A stretch of DNA of 64,000 nt from Metridium senile (GCA_949775045.1 OX459103.1:9730842-9794841); one strand, 5' to 3'. Numbered from the stretch's first letter, positions 1 to 10,500 are shown. Numbers and translations: made by a program. The notes: generated by a model not told the origin, from the letters alone.

Positions 1-127
1 TTTGATATTGCAGAGTGCGAACTGCAACATAACTAAATATCTTTGCTTTCAGACGCGGGTACTCAGCAATCAGTGATTTAGTGCAGAGAGAGAACAATGG
101 GGTAGGGTGGTGAATAGTAACTATACT
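1..127 (-). mobile_element. Terminus of a DNA element (family Y), cut by window edge
   Basis: This stretch is the reverse complement, nearly base for base, of 56648-56770, the left end of a complete element at 56648-58157. The outer end reads TAGTTACTATTCACC in inverted orientation and is followed by TA. The duplicate of this locus at 14542 lacks it and continues from a plain TA, which fits a TA target. Only the terminus is visible. Confidence 0.7.
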
Positions 128-690
128 AGAAATAGTCAACGCTAATGCATTGGTTTTATAATAATCTTGATTGGACTGTTACTCGTGGATGCGGTACTAC
201 CTACTCGTGGATTAAAGAAAATTGGACAAAGGTTTATTTATTACCGTGTGATTGCCCCTGTTCTCCATGTGGGCGGGAAGTTGAGGTGTTCCCAATGGCT
301 CACATCTATAAAGAGTTCAGGCTCCAAGCCCTTCGTCAAATCACGTGATTTATATTTGCGTTCTACTGCGCAGACGCTCACCTTGGACGTCTGAGATACA
401 CACTGAATTGTTATTGTTTTGTTTGTCAAATCACGTGACCTGACAACTGCAAAGTTCAATGCTTATCATCGGGTCTCGTGATTCATGGTTACTATTGCGG
501 ATGTGCAAACTCATGACATCGTTAATGAACAATGACTCACTATTATTAAAACAGTTCAGGCTCATTGCCATCGTTAAACCACTTGATCAAGGATTGCGAT
601 TCTTTAGTGCAGGCATGAGCGCTCATTGTTGTTTAGCCTCGTTTGGAAGCCACGTTGAATTGTCGTAATATCCTAGTAATAGTACGTTTA

Positions 691-879
691 TCAAGACCCA
701 GGACACACCCAGTAATCCATTCTACATTTTATATTTTGGTGGAATTTTGTTGAAGAGTATATAGATTGGCCACGACACTGGCACTTGTAAACCGTCTGTT
801 TATTACTGTTGGTAAATTGATAGAGGTAAGCTTCATCTCCTCCTTCAGTTGAACATGCAGCCCCAACAACAACTTTGTC
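691..879 (-). CDS. Gene 1, terminal exon: Cys-rich C-terminal domain
   Basis: A 189-base terminal exon with acceptor TTTTACAG, opening in phase 0 with DKVVVGAACSTEGG and ending WVCPGS before TGA at 691-693. Five cysteines here plus one in the preceding exon make a compact six-cysteine module. By position it is the C-terminal, outermost domain of a type II membrane collagen-like protein and could be a trimerisation or ligand-binding head. I do not recognise a named family. Confidence 0.85.
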   Translation of the reverse strand, partial: DKVVVGAACSTEGGDEAYLYQFTNSNKQTVYKCQCRGQSIYSSTKFHQNIKCRMDYWVCPGS

Positions 880-3800
880 CTGTAAAATAGAAAACTTAAT
901 TCAATAAAATTAAGAATAAGAATAAGAATAAGAATAAGAATAAGAATAAGAATAAGAATAAGAATAAGAATAAGAATAAGAATAAGAATAAGAATAAGAA
1001 TAAGAATAAGAATAAGAATAAGAATAAGAATAAGAATAAGAATAAGAATAAGAATAAGAATAAGAATAAGAATAAGAATAATAGTACATTTTTGACAAAC
1101 ACTAAAAGTGTTATATATCATAAAAATCATGATATAATCAAGTATCTTACGTTTTCTTTGGTGTACTCGACGGTTACATCAGCGGCACCTCTAGCTGTAG
1201 CTGATGTTTCTGTGTATTTATGAACACATCCTGTAAATTTTGCTCCTGGTCCTTGAGGGCCAGTAGGTCCCTGAGGTCCCGCGGGACCTGGAGGTCCTGG
1301 AGCCCCCGGTTGAGCGCCTGCTTGTTTTAGATTATTGACCATGTTGGTGATGTTTTTGATCTGTAGATAACCATAGTTGATAATTTTACAAGTTTGTTTT
1401 CATGATGGTGATGTGTTGAATAGCTGTTATTACAGTTATATGTCAGTGGTTATATGTAAGTGGTTATATGTAAGTGGTTAAATGTCAGTGGTTATATGTC
1501 AGTGGTTGTATATGTAACTGGTTATATGTAAGTGGTTATGTGTAAGTGGTTATATGTAAGTGGTTATATGTTAGTGCTTATATGTAAGTGGTTATATATG
1601 TAAGTGGTTAATATATGCCAGTGGTTATATTTAAGTGGTTATATGTAAGTGGTTATATTTAAATGATTATATGTAAGTGGTTATAATTAAGTGGTTATAA
1701 TTAAGTGGTTGTGTGTAAGTGGTTATAATTAAGTGGTTGTGTGTAAGTGGTTATATTTAGGTGGTTATATGTAAGTGGTCATATGTAAGTGGTCATATGT
1801 AAGTGGTCATATGTAAGTGGTTATATGTAAGTGGTTAATATACAAATTAGGTAATACCTAATAGCGGAGCTCCAGTTTAAATTGTTCTTACAACATCAAT
1901 ATGTGTATGTAAATAGTTTTTGTGCATGGGCCATGCCTAATCTAAACTGTAATTATTTTAGTTATGTAACCGCAAAAGACAACTACAAAATCATAGATAT
2001 AGGTGGAACGGACTTTTAATTTTATTTACTTTATGAGCAAATAATAATCTGCGATATATATATTTTCGATAAAAATTCAAAAATCTTATTTATCACGCAT
2101 ACAGCGTACTATATTTTTATTTATTTTTTTCTATAATTTTATGCTCAAATTATGAAAAAGGTATTTTGTGTGCATAATGAATTATTAACTAAAAAATCCA
2201 ACCCAACCCATTTTTATTTTTAAAATATGAACCTAGAAAAAAACTTCGATATCACTATAACGTTTCTAGAGAAACAAAATTAGGGGTATCCACGCGTTTT
2301 TGAAAAACATGAATTTTTAGGTTTTTACTTTTTGAGATCAAATCGTACAAAAATTCGTGACAGCGTGAATTGTGTCACGCACGACAAAGTGCATGATAAA
2401 GTCCCATAGACAAAACGCTGAGAAAAATCAAGATTTTGAGCTTCAAATTGACAAAAACGTTACTTGAACAAGTACTTAATAGGATGGTAACTATGTATTT
2501 AAAGGAAAAAAGGGAATTCTATAACATTTCTTTATAAAAAAAAAACACTTTTCATCGAATTAAATTTACAATTAAAAAAAGTAGTCATGGCAAATCTTCA
2601 AAATTCAAACAAAACAAAAACGACCTGAAACGGTTCTTTTGAAGTGGAATTAAAGACCTCAAGTATCAGTTCTACCAACACAGGAACGATTTGAAAAGAC
2701 AAGGATGTTAAAACAAGGTATTTTATTATGAAAAAGTTTGTGTAAAACATCATTTTGTTCTGTAAAAAAACTTTAACAACTTTGAAATAGAAACTACAAT
2801 AAAAATGTTCGTTTAGTAAACATAAAATAGTCAATATTGCTAAATAAAAAAATGTTATTCAATTAGTTTTGAATTATGTTTGTATTCTAATTCATCTTTA
2901 ATGTTTTCCGTTGATGAGTTTTTGAAAAGCACATAAAGAAATCCCTTTTTGAATCGACCAAATACCACAAAAAGTACAATTTACACACTTGTAAACATCG
3001 TGTTATGTACGGTTTGTATCTCAAAAAGTAAATCAAATGGAGATAAACGTTTTCTTTTTTCTTTCTATAATAAATCATGCAGAGAACAGATTCTTCCTTT
3101 TTGAAGCTTAATAATTATTTCAAGTTTTTAGGCCGTGTTTTTTCACGCTCGTTATCAAACAGTTTTTTCTCAAAAAACTTGAAATAAATAATCCGTTGAA
3201 CTTACTTTATCGGTGATTATTTTCCAAAGGTTTTCTTCTTCTGGATGACATCGATAATATTTTGACGAATACATGAATATACTTGAATCAGTTTTGATGA
3301 ATTAAACATGGTCATAGTTAAACTGCCAAGCTTGAAAATCCATAAATAAACTATACTGAAGGAAGCATTTTGAAGATAGTTTTCATAACGAATAAAGTCG
3401 CTTCTTTTTCAATTCGTTTACGTTGCTGTAGTCTTTATTCTTCTACGAAGTTTTATCTACAGACAAGTGTTCTTGGCCTTTCAATCTTTTCCTTTTCTTG
3501 AGATAAATTTCTTCATTTTTGTCTCCTTCAAGTTTATTTTCTTCTTTGGTAGTCTTTATTCTTCAAAGAAGTTTTATCTACAGACACGTTTTCTTGGCCT
3601 TTCAGTTCTACTGTTCAATTTCTTCATTTTTGTATCCGGCCCAAGTTTATTTTCTTCTTCGGCCAAAACTATCTTAATTTGATTCTTCGATGTTCATATT
3701 TCTCAGTTGATATTTTAAGTATTGTATTTTGTTGTTGTTTGTTTGACTTTTTTTGTCGATAAAAGAACAACCTGCTTTCGATTCGGGCTCTGCTATTCGG

Positions 3801-6800
3801 CGAGCGCGCGCATCACTTTCCCGCCGAAATGTAACAACCAATCAGTATCGCGATGGGCACGGACGTTGTACGGACGTGCGCGCCCGCGATCCTATGTGGT
3901 GTCCATGAAAAATCAACTCGATGGGTTACCATTTTTTCTTAAGTATGGTGCTCCGCTCGCGCGGGCCTTCGGCCCGCGCGGAAGCTCCGCTAATATACAA
4001 ATTAGGTAATACCTAATAGCGGAGCTCCCAGTTTAAATTGTTCTTTCAACATCAAGATGTGCATGTAAATAGTTTTTGTGCATGGGCCATGCCCAATCTT
4101 AACTGTAATTTTTTTAGTTATGTAACCGCAAAAGACAACTACCAAATCATAGACATAGGTGGAACGGACTTTTAATTTTATTTACTTTATGAGCAAATAA
4201 TAATCTGCGATATATATATTTTCGATAAAAATTCAAAAATCTTATTTATCACGCATACAACGTACTATATTTTTCAATAATTTTATGCTCAAATTATGAA
4301 AAAGGTATTTTATGTGCATGATGAATTATTGACTAAAAATCCAAACAAACACTTTTTGTTTATAAAATATGAGCCTAGAAAAAAACTTCGATATCACTAT
4401 AACTTTTCTAGAGAAACAAAATTAGGGGTATTCACGCGTTTTTGAAAAAAATATGAATTTTTAGATTTTACTTTTTGAGTTCAAATCACAGAAAACTTCG
4501 TGACAGCGTGACTTTGTGTCACGACACGCGTACATTGGCGTGTTTGCGACCGCTAAAGGCCGATTTAGACTGTACGATTTTGACCTAAGTCTATCGCATG
4601 CAACCTGCTCACGCCACACATACAACTCAATCGTACTGTGTAAATGAAGCCCACAACTCGTCTACGACAGACTCATACAACACGAAAAAAGTCGTAGGAT
4701 TTTGAAACATGTTTTAAAATGCTACGACAATCGTAGCCGTCGTAGCCAAATATGGTAAAAAAGTGACGTATCATGTAACAAAATTTCTTTGTGGGGTACC
4801 GTGGAGTGTTTTTGCACAAAATGGCGGTTAAAAACAAAGCTGCCGGTTGTGCTGATATTTCGACGAAAAAGAAAGGGAAAAGAGTCAGAAAAATATCATT
4901 CTTTACTACCGAAAGAACAAAAAGACTTATTACCTAATGGAGCAAGGAACCAGTACCTTTCTAATGCTCATATAAATATTATTTTAAGAAAAAAGCAAGG
5001 CTGGCTTCACTCGAAATCGTACGAGACTTTTCCGTGTGTTGTGCGACAAGTTGTGCATGTGTAAATCAGCAGTAAGTCAAGTTGCATGCGATAGACTTAG
5101 GTCAAAATCGTGCCGTGTAAATCGGCCTTAAGGCACCTTCAAATTCGATTCAAACACAAGACAAAACGCTGAGAAAAATCAAGATTTTGAGCTTCATATT
5201 GACAAAAAAGGGGGGTCTTGAAATAACTGATGAGAAAATTGAAAATTGGTAACTATGTATTAAAAGGAAAAAAACCCGGATTTCTAGAACATTTCTATTT
5301 AAAAAAAACCTTTTCATCGCATTAGATTTAATTACTATTTAAAAAGTAGTTATGGCAAATCTTCAAAATTCAAACAAAACACAAACGACCTGAAAGTGCT
5401 TTTGAAGTGGAATTAAAGACCTCAAGTATCAACCAACACAGGATCGATTTGAAAAGAAAATGATCTTAAAACAAGGTAAGATTTTATTATGAAAAAGTTT
5501 GTGTAAAACATCATTTTGTTCTGTAAAAAAAAACAGGCTCGTTTAGTAACCATAAAATAGTCAATATTGCTAAATAAACAAAAATATTCAACCAATTTTG
5601 AATTATGTTTGTATTTTAATTCATCTTTAATGTTAACCGTTTATGAGTTTGAATAAATTTCTTTTTGAATCGACCAAAGGCAACGAAATAAAAGTAAATC
5701 TAAAGCTAGGAGATAAAACGGAGAAAGTATTTTTCTTTTTTTGAAGCTTAATTATTTCAAGTTTTTAGGTGTTTTTTCACGCTCGTTATCAAACAATTTT
5801 TCTCTCAAAAAACTGACTTGAAAAAATGATTCGTTGAACTTACTTTATCGGTGATTATTTTCCTGTCGAGGTTTTCTTCTTCTCAATGACATCGATAATA
5901 TTTTGACGAATACATGTATGTAATTACTTGAATCAGTTTTGATGAATTAAACATGGGTCATAGTTGAACTGCCAAGCTTGAAAATCCATAAATAAACTGT
6001 GCTGAAGGAAGCATTTTGAAGATAGTTTTCATAACGAATAAAGTCGCTTCTTTTTCAAATCTTTTACGTTGCTGTAGTCTTTATTCTTCTACGAAGTTGT
6101 ATCCACAGACACGTGTTCTTGGCCTTTCATTATTTTCCTTTTCTTTAGTTAAATTTCCTTATGTTTGTCTCCTTCAAGTTTATTTTCTTCTTTGGTACTA
6201 AGTCTTTATTCATCCAAGAAGCTACAGACGTTTTCTTGGCCTTTCAGTCGTTTTCTTTTCTACTGTTAAATTTCCAAGTTTATTTTCTTCTTCGGCCAAA
6301 ACTATCTTTGTTTTCTTCGATGTTCATCTTTCTCAGTTGATATTTTAAATATGGTATTTTGTTGTTGTTTGTTTGACTTTTTTTGTCGATAAAAGAACAA
6401 CCTGCTTTCGATCGGGCTCTGCTATTCGCATCACTTTCCCGCCGAAATGTAACAGCCAATCAGTATCGCGATGGGCACGGACGTACGCCGTTGTACGGAC
6501 GTGCGCGCCCGCGATCCTATGTGGTGTCCATGAAAAATCAACTCGATGGGTTACCATTTTTTCTTAACTATGGTGCTCCGCTTGCGCGGGCCTTCGGCCC
6601 GCGCGGAGCTCCGCTATAATTAAGTGGTTATAATTAAGTGGTTATAATTAAGTGGTTATGTGTTAGTGGTTATGTGTAAGTGGTTATATGTAAGTGGTTA
6701 TATGTAAGTGTCATATGTAAGTGGTTATATGTAAGTGGTTATATGTAAGTGATATGATAATGATCATTGTTATAACGAATTTTAAGACGATGGCGAAGAT

Positions 6801-7071
6801 GATGTGGTCACGATGGTAATGATGATTGTGATGATATGGTGGTGGTGATAGTGAGGATAAAAATGATGATAATGAGAATGCTGATGGTGGTGGTGATGGT
6901 GATATATCTGCCTTTATTTCACTGTCCGATTAGAGTAAACCGCTGACCTTTGATTTGATTGATTTGATTATTTAACAATAATATTTATCAGCACAAGCTA
7001 TCCACAACAACTATAAGGTCTAGTCTAGGTAGATAGTGAATATATAAGCATAAAGGTAATACTAGCTTTGC

Positions 7072-7124
<53 letters not shown>

Positions 7125-10100
7125 ACACACACACAATAATTTTGAAAACCATGATTTGAGTGTATTGAATTGTAGTTATTTTCAGGGCTATTTTCAGTAA
7201 TCAATGGGTGAGCTGCCCCAATCATTTTGAGGGTGCTACGGCATCGCCATATTTATAACGAACCACCAACATGGCCAACAACAACAACAACAACGCTAGT
7301 ACCACCAGGAACAACAAGAACGAAGACACAATCAACAACAAAAACAACACCACAAAAATAATCACAACCACCACCACCACCACCACCACCAAAAACAATA
7401 TCAGTACCACCACCACCACTACCACCACCATGCACCAACAACAACAATGCCAGTACCACCAAGACCGACAACAACAACAACAGCAATGCCAGTACCACTA
7501 AGACTGACAATAACAAAAACAACACCGTCGCCTCCACCCAAAACAACAACGCCAGTACCACCATCCACAATGTTTACATCCATGTTTCTTATGCTATTAT
7601 CATACCATTGATGAGATGTTTTTCTCCAGTTCTTTGTTTTTAGCGATCAAACTAACAATTTGTTCATATGGCTGCTTGACCTTGGTCATGTTTTGGGAAC
7701 TACCACTCGCGATCGCTGCAACGACAACAGGAACATTACCGTCAACGATTCTTACATGTATATATTTTTGAATGACACCTACTTGTGGATAGTTTACAAA
7801 CTAATGCTTTACATACAAATCTACGTACAGCTATTACAATTAGAAAAGGAGTAAGGGAAGGACCATTAAATATTTGCAGGGGAGGGGACGGGTTTTGGGT
7901 GCAGGATATTTTTTTTCCTCGAGCTAGGATGTGCAGGATTTGTTTTGCTTTGTACGATTTTTTCTCAGGTGTTCAGTTTCCTGTGCTGGATGTTATTTTC
8001 CACGTTTTCCATCAAATAGCTAATGGTTCTTCTCCTAATCTTGAGGCCTAGATAAAGTTATCATATTTAATTAGTTGTGAAAATGTTCACAGAGAATATC
8101 TTGCAAACTGTCCTATCCATCAATTAGACGACATTCTGAAAGTCGAGGACATGACATTCCACTTCTTGGATACACTGAAGTTGATATATCTTTTCTGGAA
8201 CAAACCAATGGAGTTACTGAGCCAATACCAACAAATGTCTTGGTGGTGCCAAATACCAGTTTTAGGAGCAAATATCAGGCGCTGCAAGTAAAGCTGTATG
8301 GAAGAGTATGGTAAGTGTTTTCTTCAAAAAGGAAAGCAAGATCTGGCATGGAGAATAGCATATCAATCAATGGCCCAGCAAGGCCGTATTAAAGTTTAGT
8401 AAAATCAGAACATAAGTCTTCTATGGTAATAACAAAAACTGTATTACCTAACGTAATAAGGATGTCTACGACATAATAACTTCGTTAAATAATATCCTTC
8501 CAGGTGACCGGGTACTTTTAAGGAACTTAGGGAAAGTTGGACAACTTTTAGAAGGAGGATTGTCTATGCAGTTACAGCAAAGCCAAACAGAGAGTTTACC
8601 TATCTGCATGTGAAATTTAAAGGGAACACGTAAGAGAACAATTCATCGAAGTCGACATCTTTGTCCCTGTCTTTTTCCATCAGATGAAAAGGACAACCAT
8701 CACAGAATATCACTCTCACGCAGGAGGAACGTATATATCCAGGCCTCCACGTAGACGTTCGAAACGTTAACGCAAAAAAAAAAAACGTTAACGGTTAACT
8801 GCACACCAATGGGTGACGCATAGTCTGCATAGCAAGCGTTTCTTTTTTGGAGGAACGGGAGAAAGTTGTTTTGGAATAGCTGTGTTACAAATATGACCGC
8901 TCCAAACCTAAGACTTTTTTTTTTGCACTCGTCTTAGGTTATACGCGGCTATATCTTAGGTTATACGCAGCTATATCGGTAACACAGCTATCCCATGCAA
9001 AACAACTTTTTCCCGTTCCCCCAAAAAGAGAGCGTACGCTTGCTACGCAGGCTAGGTTACGCACATATAAAGAAGAAACACCCTCGCACTCGCACTCGCA
9101 CACGCAATCCTTAGCCATCTGTTTTCCGGTGGCATCAAGGGTTGCTGTGCAAACGTATAGGTTAATCCCAAGTGTGGTGGTTACAGCAAAGGAAGTTACA
9201 TCCACCATGGCTATAAATTCACAAGCGCTCGTGTCTCGAATAAACGAATATAATAAAAAAAAATTAATACTAGATGTGCTCAAACATGGTGGCTTTTTCA
9301 AGTTCAAACATTGCAGGAGGAGGTTATTGGAATGGTTTCCGGACAGACCGTTACAGGACTCATCAGACCTGACCTCGTGGCATGTGATATCATTGATATT
9401 TTTCTTCGAAATCTATTTATTCAATATTTGAAAATATATATATATATACACACACAAATATACACACACACAAACAAAAAAAAGTTTGGCAATCTGAAAT
9501 GTATATACAATTATATGTAATATATATCCCCCTTTTCCCTATTGCCTTGCACCTATTAACAGACTGCATCACTTCCATACTTCTGGATCTGGATGTAGCG
9601 AAGACTAATTATAATTTGAAATGAGTCAGACAATAAGAAAAAGGGGCTTAGATATGTAGAGAGAGAACAAAGCATATATTGATACGATATAAAATGCGCT
9701 ACATTAACTATCGCCCACAATTGATGTAGTTTGTGAAATGTTAAACGCATTATGCCTATTTGAAATATGCACTGCAATAAACACCAATCACATTCAACAA
9801 TTCAACCTACTTGGAGACGTGATGCATCTATCAGTTAAACATAATTCCCCCGTCGTGGTTGTGGTTGCAGTTGCGGTTGTGGATACAGGCGATTTCGAGT
9901 TATTTGATGAGTTATCTGCCTTCTTGGTGTTCTGCTTCTCGAAGACGTAGAGCCCAATGAACACTGCTGCAACAATCACAAGTATAACCTGTATAATAGC
10001 CAAAACTATCAGAATCTTTACCAGTCGCTTTTGTCCGTACGTAATATCCGTGACAGCAACTCGCGACGATGTAGATATACAATGAGATATATCTACCATC

Positions 10101-10135
10101 TCAACGTTGCCATCTTTGCCGAATTTGGACGACAT
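691..10135 (-). CDS. Membrane collagen-like gene 1 (short-stalk paralog), 4-exon model
   Basis: Proposed join on the minus strand: 10135-9811, 7715-7606, 1360-1151, 879-691, about 277 aa. All junctions have GT/AG and phases agree (exon 1 ends in phase 1; exon 2 starts with two bases and ends in phase 0; the rest are phase 0). The N terminus is about 40 cytoplasmic residues, then one hydrophobic segment (about residues 41-63), then a Thr/Ser-rich stretch, so a type II membrane protein is expected. A short helical stalk, seven Gly-X-Y triplets and a six-cysteine C-terminal domain follow. The three stalk exons of paralog 2 are missing; only a stop-containing relic of exon 5 is left at 6905-6958. 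Because all skipped exons are phase 0, direct joining of exon 2 to the collagen exon stays in frame. The gene could be a functional short-stalk paralog or a pseudogene with good exons; RNA is needed to decide. Confidence 0.55.
911..1083. repeat. (AAGAAT)n hexanucleotide microsatellite
   Basis: About 28 near-perfect units in the last intron of gene 1. The orthologous position in the duplicate (15330-15424) carries only about 15 units, a direct length polymorphism between paralogs. Confidence 0.95.
1151..1360 (-). CDS. Gene 1, collagen-like exon
   Basis: A 210-base exon, phase 0 at both ends, with acceptor CTACAG and donor GTAAGATA. It encodes IKNITNMVNNLKQ, then seven uninterrupted Gly-X-Y triplets (GAPGPPGPAGPQGPTGPQ and GPG), then the start of the C-terminal domain with its first cysteine, ending TKEN. 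It differs from the paralog exon at 15502-15711 by a few codons, including GPP for GPQ. Confidence 0.85.
1436..1836. repeat. 14-bp minisatellite TTATATGTAAGTGG
   Basis: About 28 degenerate units. The array resumes at 6616-6755, so it was one array split by the insertion at 1837-6615. A shorter version stands at the same place in the duplicate (15780-15905). It lies in an intron of gene 1. Confidence 0.9.
1837..3991 (+). mobile_element. Helentron-like non-autonomous element, copy A
   Basis: The unit starts at AATATACAAATTAGG, followed by a small palindrome (ATTAGGTAATACCTAAT) and AGCGGAGCTCC. It ends with a GC-rich hairpin (GCGCGGGCC TTC GGCCCGCGC) and AGCTCCGCT. The ends share the subterminal inverted motif AGCGGAGCTCC. 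It is AT-rich inside, with a GC-rich last 250 bp, and no coding region is seen. A 3' hairpin close to the end, short inverted subterminal repeats, head-to-tail tandem copies and no obvious target duplication fit Helentron/HINE elements; this class call is inference. Confidence 0.55.
3992..6615 (+). mobile_element. Helentron-like non-autonomous element, copy B (tandem)
   Basis: This is a second copy directly abutting copy A in the same orientation, with the same start and the same 3' hairpin and AGCTCCGCT end. It differs by many substitutions and small indels and by a nested 572-bp transposon at 4557-5128. The junction between copies repeats the exact 5' end, so this is a true head-to-tail array. 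Confidence 0.55.
4557..5128. mobile_element. PIF/Harbinger-type nested MITE
   Basis: Terminal inverted repeats of about 48 bp start AGGCCGATTTA at both ends. They are flanked by TAA on both sides (4554-4556 and 5129-5131), the 3-bp TWA duplication typical of PIF/Harbinger. Copy A of the host element lacks it at the matching place. A 91-codon frame at 4789-5064 has no recognisable domain and is probably chance. Confidence 0.7.
6616..6755. repeat. 14-bp minisatellite, second half of split array
   Basis: Units of TTATAATTAAGTGG and TTATATGTAAGTGG continue the array interrupted at 1836. Confidence 0.9.
6905..6958 (-). pseudogene. Relic of the coiled-coil exon (gene 1)
   Basis: About 55 bases match the minus-strand coding exon of paralog 2 near 16830-16890. 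The frame has an in-frame stop where paralog 2 has a sense codon, and homology stops on both sides. This is the only trace found of the 408-base stalk exon in gene 1. Confidence 0.65.
7073..7135. repeat. Poly-C (38) followed by (AC)n
   Basis: A run of 38 C followed by about 12 AC dinucleotides in an intron of gene 1. Length may be unreliable in assembly. Confidence 0.95.
7262..7560. repeat. CAA/CCA-rich low-complexity tract
   Basis: Runs of CAACAACAA and CCACCACCA dominate. The related tract in the duplicate is at 18010-18260. The long open frames here on both strands (Asn/Thr-rich or Val/Leu-rich) are artefacts of the repeat. Confidence 0.9.
7606..7715 (-). CDS. Gene 1, exon 2: start of stalk
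   Basis: The exon lies between a TTGCAG acceptor and a GTATG donor. It begins with two bases of a split codon and ends in phase 0. It is clearly homologous to 18308-18411 in paralog 2 but six bases longer at its 5' end. It encodes a polar helical segment (QNMTKVKQPYEQIVSLIAK) with N-glycosylation sequons. Confidence 0.7.
8120..8680 (+). pseudogene. Decayed Ty3/gypsy pol fragment
   Basis: From 8147 a frame reads GHDIPLLGYTEVDISF and continues for about 50 codons, resembling the C-terminal half of a retroviral-type aspartic protease; compare IPYLGYITAQVEISG in the intact element at 63.6 kb. Near 8503 it reads GDRVLLRNLGKVG, typical of the C-terminal part of gypsy integrases. Frameshifts and stops follow, and the reverse transcriptase region between them is absent. 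This is a dead remnant in intron 1 of gene 1, on the opposite strand. Confidence 0.7.
8811..9066. mobile_element. Foldback MITE, ~256 bp
   Basis: The left arm (from GTGACGCATAGTCTGCATAG, through GAACGGGAGAAAG, to AGCTGTGTTAC) is repeated inverted to 9066 (GTAACACAGCTATCC through GTTACGCAC). Arms are about 100 bp and imperfect. No coding potential. Confidence 0.75.
9067..9810. other. Intron 1 of gene 1: conserved non-coding block, no gene
   Basis: The stretch 9200-9400 matches 19180-19370 of the duplicate, including GGTTTCCGGACAGACCGTTA, preserved in both. A (TA)n(CA)n microsatellite sits at 9436-9475. I see no reading frame with family resemblance. Confidence 0.5.
9811..10135 (-). CDS. Gene 1, exon 1: cytoplasmic tail and transmembrane segment
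   Basis: The minus-strand frame opens at the ATG at 10135 (MSSKFGKDG) and reaches a GTAGG donor after 325 bases, phase 1. It encodes a hydrophilic 40-residue tail, a basic flank (QKRLVK), a long Ile/Val/Leu run, then an Asn/Ser/Thr-rich ectodomain start with an N-S-S glycosylation site, a Thr run and two cysteines. An ATG 63 bases further upstream in the same frame would add a second hydrophobic stretch and is less likely. It has no visible similarity to the first exon of paralog 2 at 24896-25382. Confidence 0.6.
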
Positions 10136-10221
10136 TGCAAGCAAAGTTTGCGAGTCAGAGAGATAAATACCGAGAATGGAGGCAATAAGCAATATCAAGA
10201 CCGAGGGCTAGACTGCAAAAC

Positions 10222-10426
10222 AGGCCCTATTTTTACGCGAAAACACCGAGGAATCGAGTTGAAGTTCGACCGAACGAAATTCTGGCCGCGAGAGAATGAG
10301 GAGAGGCTTAAAGGACGAGCGGGGAGTGAGGCGAAGGGAGAGACGCGTCTCATAATCCTCTTTTCATAATTTCGTTCGATCAAACTTCAACTAGTACTCG
10401 CTTCCTCGGAGTTTTACCCGAGGGCC
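10222..10426. mobile_element. Foldback MITE just upstream of gene 1
   Basis: Arms read GGCCCT, CGAGG, AGTTGAAGTTCGACCGAACG on the left and the inverse on the right (CGTTCGATCAAACTTCAACT to CGAGGGCC). It sits about 90 bp upstream of the first codon of gene 1, so it may overlap its promoter or 5'UTR. Confidence 0.7.
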
Positions 10427-10500
10427 GTAGTATAAGTAGTCTGTGAGGGAGTTATATCATGTCTATATTTACCTTTGGAATTGGGTTTCCCAACAGGTAG

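Larger units (their letters stand above)
126..1440. repeat. Segmental duplication, copy 1 (3' end of collagen-like gene)
   Basis: The block is nearly identical to 14542-15785 (offset 14418 over the first kilobase), with only scattered substitutions plus a different length of the hexanucleotide repeat. It carries the last two exons of the collagen-like gene and its 3' flank. Patchier homology continues to about 9450 (copy 2: about 19460), broken by the insertions at 1837-6615. AATAAATAAA on the minus strand near 233-242 could be the polyadenylation signal. Confidence 0.9.

Noticed and set aside
145..668. Frames 145-348, 167-394, 459-668 and their copies at 14563-15086
   Set aside because: They lie in the 3' flank of the collagen genes, overlap each other in three frames and are conserved only because the whole block is duplicated.
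896..1130. Long Ile/Leu- or Tyr/Ser-repeat frames on the minus strand
   Set aside because: They are translations of the (AAGAAT)n microsatellite in several frames.
7222..7570. Val/Leu- and Asn/Thr-rich frames on both strands
   Set aside because: Produced by CCA/CAA repeats in an intron.
9129..9431. 100-codon plus frame in intron 1 of gene 1
   Set aside because: Not kept in the duplicate at 19.2 kb, where the repeat units break the frame.
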